From: Bacteroidales bacterium | GTDB taxonomy: Bacteria > Bacteroidota > Bacteroidia > Bacteroidales > UBA932 | DNA length: 64,000 bases | Assembly (NCBI GenBank): GCA_017398335.1 | Contig: JAFQGK010000006.1 | Location: 17,565-81,564, forward strand | Direction: 5' to 3' | In this document: positions 60,994 to 64,000 of the stretch, in pieces | Numbering within the stretch: the first letter of the stretch is position 1 | Layout of the letters: every line of letters begins with the position of its first letter | Notes under the pieces: model-generated | Told to the model about the DNA's origin: nothing | Seen by the model: the letters and a program-made list of their open reading frames with translations, nothing else | Database searches by the model: none | Translations under genes and position numbers: made by a program

Positions 60994-61993
60994 TCTTTTT
61001 GGTTGAATCACCAATTACCAATGATGGTTCGAGAAGGAGGCGTTCCCCTGGAGCGTCTCCTTTCATCATATTCATAAGCATAGTGAATGATTCTTCTGCG
61101 GTCTCGCGTGGGCTCTGCCTGATTTCAGAAACGGTAGGAGTCATGATCCTGTAGCTCTGTCCTCCGTCACAACCTATGATGGCTATGTCTTCAGGAATCC
61201 TGAGTCCGAGTTTCTTGATTGACTTGCAGACGTATAATGCCAGATAACCTCGAGGAATCAGGAACGCTTCAGTTCCTCTTTTGTAGGCAAGTCTTACGAT
61301 TTCATCAACCTCTTCCTCCTTTTCTATATCTTTGAGTAGATTGATGCGTATGTATTTTCCCAGCCCTTTTTCCTCCATTATCTTCTTATAGAAATCCATT
61401 CTGGAGTTCAGGGTTGAAAGTTTTTCATTATTGGTAATCATTTCTATCCTGCTGTAGCCGTTTTCGATAAGATGATCTATCGCGGTACGGATGGCTTTCT
61501 CATTATCAAGCATTACTGTTCCGACATTTTCATTCTCCATCTTAAGGCAGCGGTTCATCAGAACAACCTTCATTCCATATCTGATGGCCTTCATAATATC
61601 TCCCTCGCAATCTTCGCATGGAGTAAGAAGTATTCCCTTGATACCATCAGCGTTGAATGTGTCTATCAGAGATGAAATCTTGTCGCGTCTTTCGTCAGAG
61701 CTTCCGAAAAGAACAGTATAGCCGTTTTCGTATGCTATATTCTCTATATGTCTTGAAATGTCAGAGAAATAATGATTTGCAAGGTCAGGAGTAATCACGC
61801 CAATGGTTTTCTTTACGCCGCTTCTGAGCACAGCAGCAGCCTTGTTAGGCGTGTAATTCATTTTCTTCATTACCGCCATGACCTTTTCTATGTTCTTCTG
61901 ACTTACTCCCGGTTTACCGTTGAATACCATAGATGCCAGCCCTACTGATACACCGGCTTCCTTTGCAATGTCTTTAATTGTTGTCTTTTTCAT
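60986..61993 (-). CDS. LacI/GalR-family transcriptional repressor
   Basis: A 335-residue regulator with the helix-turn-helix TIKDIAKEAGVSVGLASMVFNG (split over residues 4-25), hinge PNKAAAVLRSG and a periplasmic-binding-like effector domain (IGVITPDLANHYFSDI, FLIPRGYLA, IIGCDGG). It likely binds the palindromes at 59877-59892 and 62047-62060. It lies between the two gene units it would control and faces the FAD oxidoreductase gene divergently. The inducer is unknown, probably a sugar or polyol derived from the pathway. Confidence 0.9.
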   Translation of the reverse strand: MKKTTIKDIAKEAGVSVGLASMVFNGKPGVSQKNIEKVMAVMKKMNYTPNKAAAVLRSGVKKTIGVITPDLANHYFSDISRHIENIAYENGYTVLFGSSDERRDKISSLIDTFNADGIKGILLTPCEDCEGDIMKAIRYGMKVVLMNRCLKMENENVGTVMLDNEKAIRTAIDHLIENGYSRIEMITNNEKLSTLNSRMDFYKKIMEEKGLGKYIRINLLKDIEKEEEVDEIVRLAYKRGTEAFLIPRGYLALYVCKSIKKLGLRIPEDIAIIGCDGGQSYRIMTPTVSEIRQSPRETAEESFTMLMNMMKGDAPGERLLLEPSLVIGDSTKKII

Positions 61994-62007
61994 TTATTAT
62001 AATCAAG

Positions 62008-62060
62008 TTTAGCAAATTTAGATATTTTTATTATATTTGCATAGTATTGAAACGTTTCAA
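62008..62060 (+). promoter_or_regulatory. promoter with LacI-type operator (FAD oxidoreductase gene)
   Basis: -33-like TTTA (62008-62011), a 20-nt spacer, -7 TATATTTG (62032-62039) and, just downstream over the expected transcript start, a perfect 14-bp palindrome TTGAAACGTTTCAA (62047-62060). A repressor here would block the initiating polymerase. It shares the TTGAAACG half-site with the operator at 59877-59892. Confidence 0.72.
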
Positions 62061-62071
62061 CGATTGCTTTT

Positions 62072-63382
62072 ATGAAAACATCAGTAAAGATTACCAAAGA
62101 AGTCCCTGTAATAGGCCATTATGACGTCGTTGTCTGCGGCGGAGGTCCTGCCGGTTTCATTGCCGCTATTGCAGCAGCTCGCGAAGGTGTAAGGACCGCA
62201 TTGATAGAAAGATACGGATTTCTTGGTGGTATGGCAACAATCGGTTTTGTCAATCCTGTGAGTGTCTTTACATATAATAATTCCAAGGTTGTCGGAGGAG
62301 TCGCATGGGAGTTTGTCGAAAGATTGCAGGCAATGGGAGGCGGATTCATTGAAAGCCCTCTTGGAAATGTGGCTTTCGAACAGGAACATTATAAGCTGCT
62401 TGCCCAAAGAATGTGCATTGAGGCCGGAGTGGATCTGTATCTGCATTCATATCTCAGCGGATGCGTCATGGATGGTGACAGGATTTCAGAAATTCTTATA
62501 GAGAACAAGAATGGAACAGAGGCCATCTCGTCAAAAATTTTCATTGATTGTACGGGTGATGCCGATCTTGCGTATATGGCAGGTGTGGAAATGCAGCCTG
62601 ATGAAGGAAAGCCTTTGCAGCCGCTTTCGTCATATTTCATTCTTGGAGGTGTTGATATCGATACTCCGATGATGCAGGAAGCCATAAGGCACAACAAGCA
62701 GGGGGAGAATTGTCATTGTCTTCCGGTACGCGAAAAGCTTCTGGAAATGAAGGAGGAACTGAATATTCCGGAGTTCGGAGGACCTTGGTTCTGCCGTACA
62801 GGTCAGCCGGGGGTGGTTACCGTAAACATGTCACGCACATCAGGTAATGCAATCGACAACAGAGACTATGTAAAGGCTGAATGTATATTGAGAGAAGATT
62901 CCTTCAAGATGGCGAGGATACTGAAGGAGAACTTCGAGGAGTTCAGGAACAGTTATCTTATCGCAGTTTCAGTTCAGGCCGGAATCCGTGAAACCAGAAG
63001 AATAAAAGGAATCCACACTGTAACTGCCGATGAATATGTCAATGCATTCAGATATCCAGACAGCATAGCAAGAGGAGCTCATCCTATTGACATACATGTA
63101 GCTTCGGGACCTGCTCAGAACATTACCTTCCTTAAGACGCCGGCATATGTTCCATACAGGGCTCTTATGGCTCCGACACATTCGAACCTTCTTGTTGCCG
63201 GCAGATGTCTCAGTGCGGATAAGACTGCCTTTGCATCACTTCGTGTTCAGGCAAGCTGCATGGATATGGGACAGGCTGCCGGAACTGCTGCCGCTCTTGC
63301 TGCAGGTGAAAATACTTCCGTTCAGAAAGTTGATGCTGATGCCCTTATTGACAGGCTTCGTGCTCACGGATCGATCATTTAA
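62072..63382 (+). CDS. FAD-dependent oxidoreductase (PF12831-type)
   Basis: A 436-residue flavoprotein with the FAD motif CGGGPAG at 22-28, GFLGGMATIG at about 50-59, a DCTGDADLAYMAG segment in the middle and a second flavin contact LLVAGRCLSADKTAFAS near the end. This is the FAD-dependent oxidoreductase type found in catabolic loci of Bacteroidota and other phyla; substrates are mostly unknown. Its promoter carries the LacI-type operator and it is followed after 29 nt by an SSS symporter, so it probably oxidises an imported substrate. Start ATG 62072. Confidence 0.85.
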   Translation: MKTSVKITKEVPVIGHYDVVVCGGGPAGFIAAIAAAREGVRTALIERYGFLGGMATIGFVNPVSVFTYNNSKVVGGVAWEFVERLQAMGGGFIESPLGNVAFEQEHYKLLAQRMCIEAGVDLYLHSYLSGCVMDGDRISEILIENKNGTEAISSKIFIDCTGDADLAYMAGVEMQPDEGKPLQPLSSYFILGGVDIDTPMMQEAIRHNKQGENCHCLPVREKLLEMKEELNIPEFGGPWFCRTGQPGVVTVNMSRTSGNAIDNRDYVKAECILREDSFKMARILKENFEEFRNSYLIAVSVQAGIRETRRIKGIHTVTADEYVNAFRYPDSIARGAHPIDIHVASGPAQNITFLKTPAYVPYRALMAPTHSNLLVAGRCLSADKTAFASLRVQASCMDMGQAAGTAAALAAGENTSVQKVDADALIDRLRAHGSII

Positions 63383-63411
63383 CCACGAATAACACTAAAA
63401 CTCAATAATTG

Positions 63412-64000
63412 ATGGGAACATTAGACTATCTCGTAATCCTTTTTTACTTCATCGGACTCATAGCGGTCAGTGTCGTTATGTCGCGCAAGATCAAGAGTTC
63501 TGAGGATATGTTCATTGCAGGACGAAATTCTTCATGGTGGCTCTCCGGTGTATCATCCTATATGACAATATTTTCAGCAAGCACATTCGTGATATGGGGT
63601 GGAGTTGCTTATAAATCCGGATTAGTAGCTACGACTGTAGCACTCTGCGTAGGTGTCGCATCCCTTTTCATCGGAAAATGGATTTCAGCCAAATGGAGAG
63701 AACTGAAGATCAAGTCACCAGGCGAATTCCTTACCGTCAGATTCGGTCATACAACCCTCAGCTTTTACACGATTGCCGGTATCATAGCACGTGCTGCCCA
63801 TACTGCTGTAGCTCTTTATGCTGTAGCTGTCGTACTTTGCGCACTTGTAAAGGTTCCGGATGGAAGTATCTTTGCTTCAACCGGTTTTGCCGGAGACAGC
63901 CCTGAAGGATATCTGAGTATTTGGTGGGCTTTAGGAATCCTCGGTCTTATCGCACTTGTCTATACCGTTGTCGGCGGATTCCTTGCTGTCCTGATGACAG
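63412..64000 (+). CDS. sodium/solute symporter (SSS family), truncated by window end
   Basis: The frame is read from ATG 63412-63414 to the window end (196 codons), so only the N-terminal part is present. It shows the SSS pattern: a first helix (LDYLVILFYFIGLIAVSVV), the loop MSRKIKSSEDMFIAGRNSSWW, ASTFVIWGGVAYKSG and the fourth helix region with GEFLTVRFG. Such transporters couple sodium uptake to sugars, sialic acid, amino or organic acids. Following the FAD oxidoreductase by 29 nt, it is likely in the same LacI-controlled unit. The solute is unknown. Confidence 0.88.
   Translation, partial: MGTLDYLVILFYFIGLIAVSVVMSRKIKSSEDMFIAGRNSSWWLSGVSSYMTIFSASTFVIWGGVAYKSGLVATTVALCVGVASLFIGKWISAKWRELKIKSPGEFLTVRFGHTTLSFYTIAGIIARAAHTAVALYAVAVVLCALVKVPDGSIFASTGFAGDSPEGYLSIWWALGILGLIALVYTVVGGFLAVLMT

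Noticed and set aside
1-64000. CRISPR array, tRNA, rRNA, insertion sequence or phage remnant
   Set aside because: No regularly spaced repeats, cloverleaf-like segments, transposase motifs or terminal inverted repeats were recognised on either strand by eye; the intergenic gaps are too short to hide larger elements.

Overview
The window looks like the chromosome of a gut- or rumen-type Bacteroidota (most likely Bacteroidales). Support: a SusC/SusD pair, Bacteroidota promoters (-33 TTTG, -7 TAnnTTTG), A-rich leaders instead of Shine-Dalgarno sites, LolA/MMPL export genes inside an aryl-polyene-type cluster, and glycosaminoglycan lyases with Ser-type sulfatases. No rRNA, tRNA, CRISPR array, insertion sequence or phage gene was seen. 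No gene-free stretch exceeds about 210 bases.

Region 1 (1-21207, all minus strand) is one long operon read from about 21.2 kb down to the left edge. It encodes an aryl-polyene (APE)/flexirubin-like type II fatty-acid-style pathway: ketoreductase, three ketosynthases, three acyl carrier proteins (ACPs), two hotdog dehydratases and a thioesterase. It also has a LpxL-type acyltransferase, a PlsC-type acyltransferase, a GT2-PlsC fusion, an adenylating ligase, LolA-like and small periplasmic proteins, a DMT-type transporter, an MMPL exporter, two CrtI-like flavoproteins, a hydrolase and a truncated B12/radical-SAM enzyme. No ammonia lyase, halogenase or dialkylresorcinol synthase is visible, so the starter unit is unknown.

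Region 2 (21.2-30 kb) holds an esterase, an alpha/alpha-barrel lipoprotein, a DUF2461 protein, a frameshifted AlaX-like editing gene, a HAD phosphatase, a Ser-type sulfatase, a glycerol-1-phosphate dehydrogenase family protein and an exported phosphoesterase. Region 3 (30-35.1 kb) holds a tetraheme cytochrome fused to a SUMF1-like domain, a Tat-exported Gfo/Idh/MocA oxidoreductase, a Tat-exported TIM-barrel protein and a GH105-like hydrolase. This looks like a periplasmic sugar-oxidation module. Region 4 (35.2-39.5 kb, minus) is a compact fabH-fabK-fabF-fabZ-fabG operon without its own ACP, followed by an isochorismatase-family hydrolase.

Region 5 (40.3-59.9 kb) is a polysaccharide utilization locus (PUL) whose gene content fits chondroitin sulfate/dermatan/hyaluronan. 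A leftward operon encodes GH88, PL8, sulfatase, a beta-helix lyase candidate and a DUF4988-type lipoprotein. A divergent rightward operon encodes a second PL8, SusC, SusD and a DUF5017-like surface lipoprotein. The lyases cut the polymer, sulfatases remove sulfate, GH88 splits unsaturated disaccharides, and SusCD imports fragments. Region 6 (59.9-64 kb) is a small regulon: a zinc alcohol dehydrogenase, a LacI-type repressor, a FAD oxidoreductase and a truncated SSS symporter. Two palindromes overlapping promoters (59877-59892 and 62047-62060) are probable operators of that repressor.
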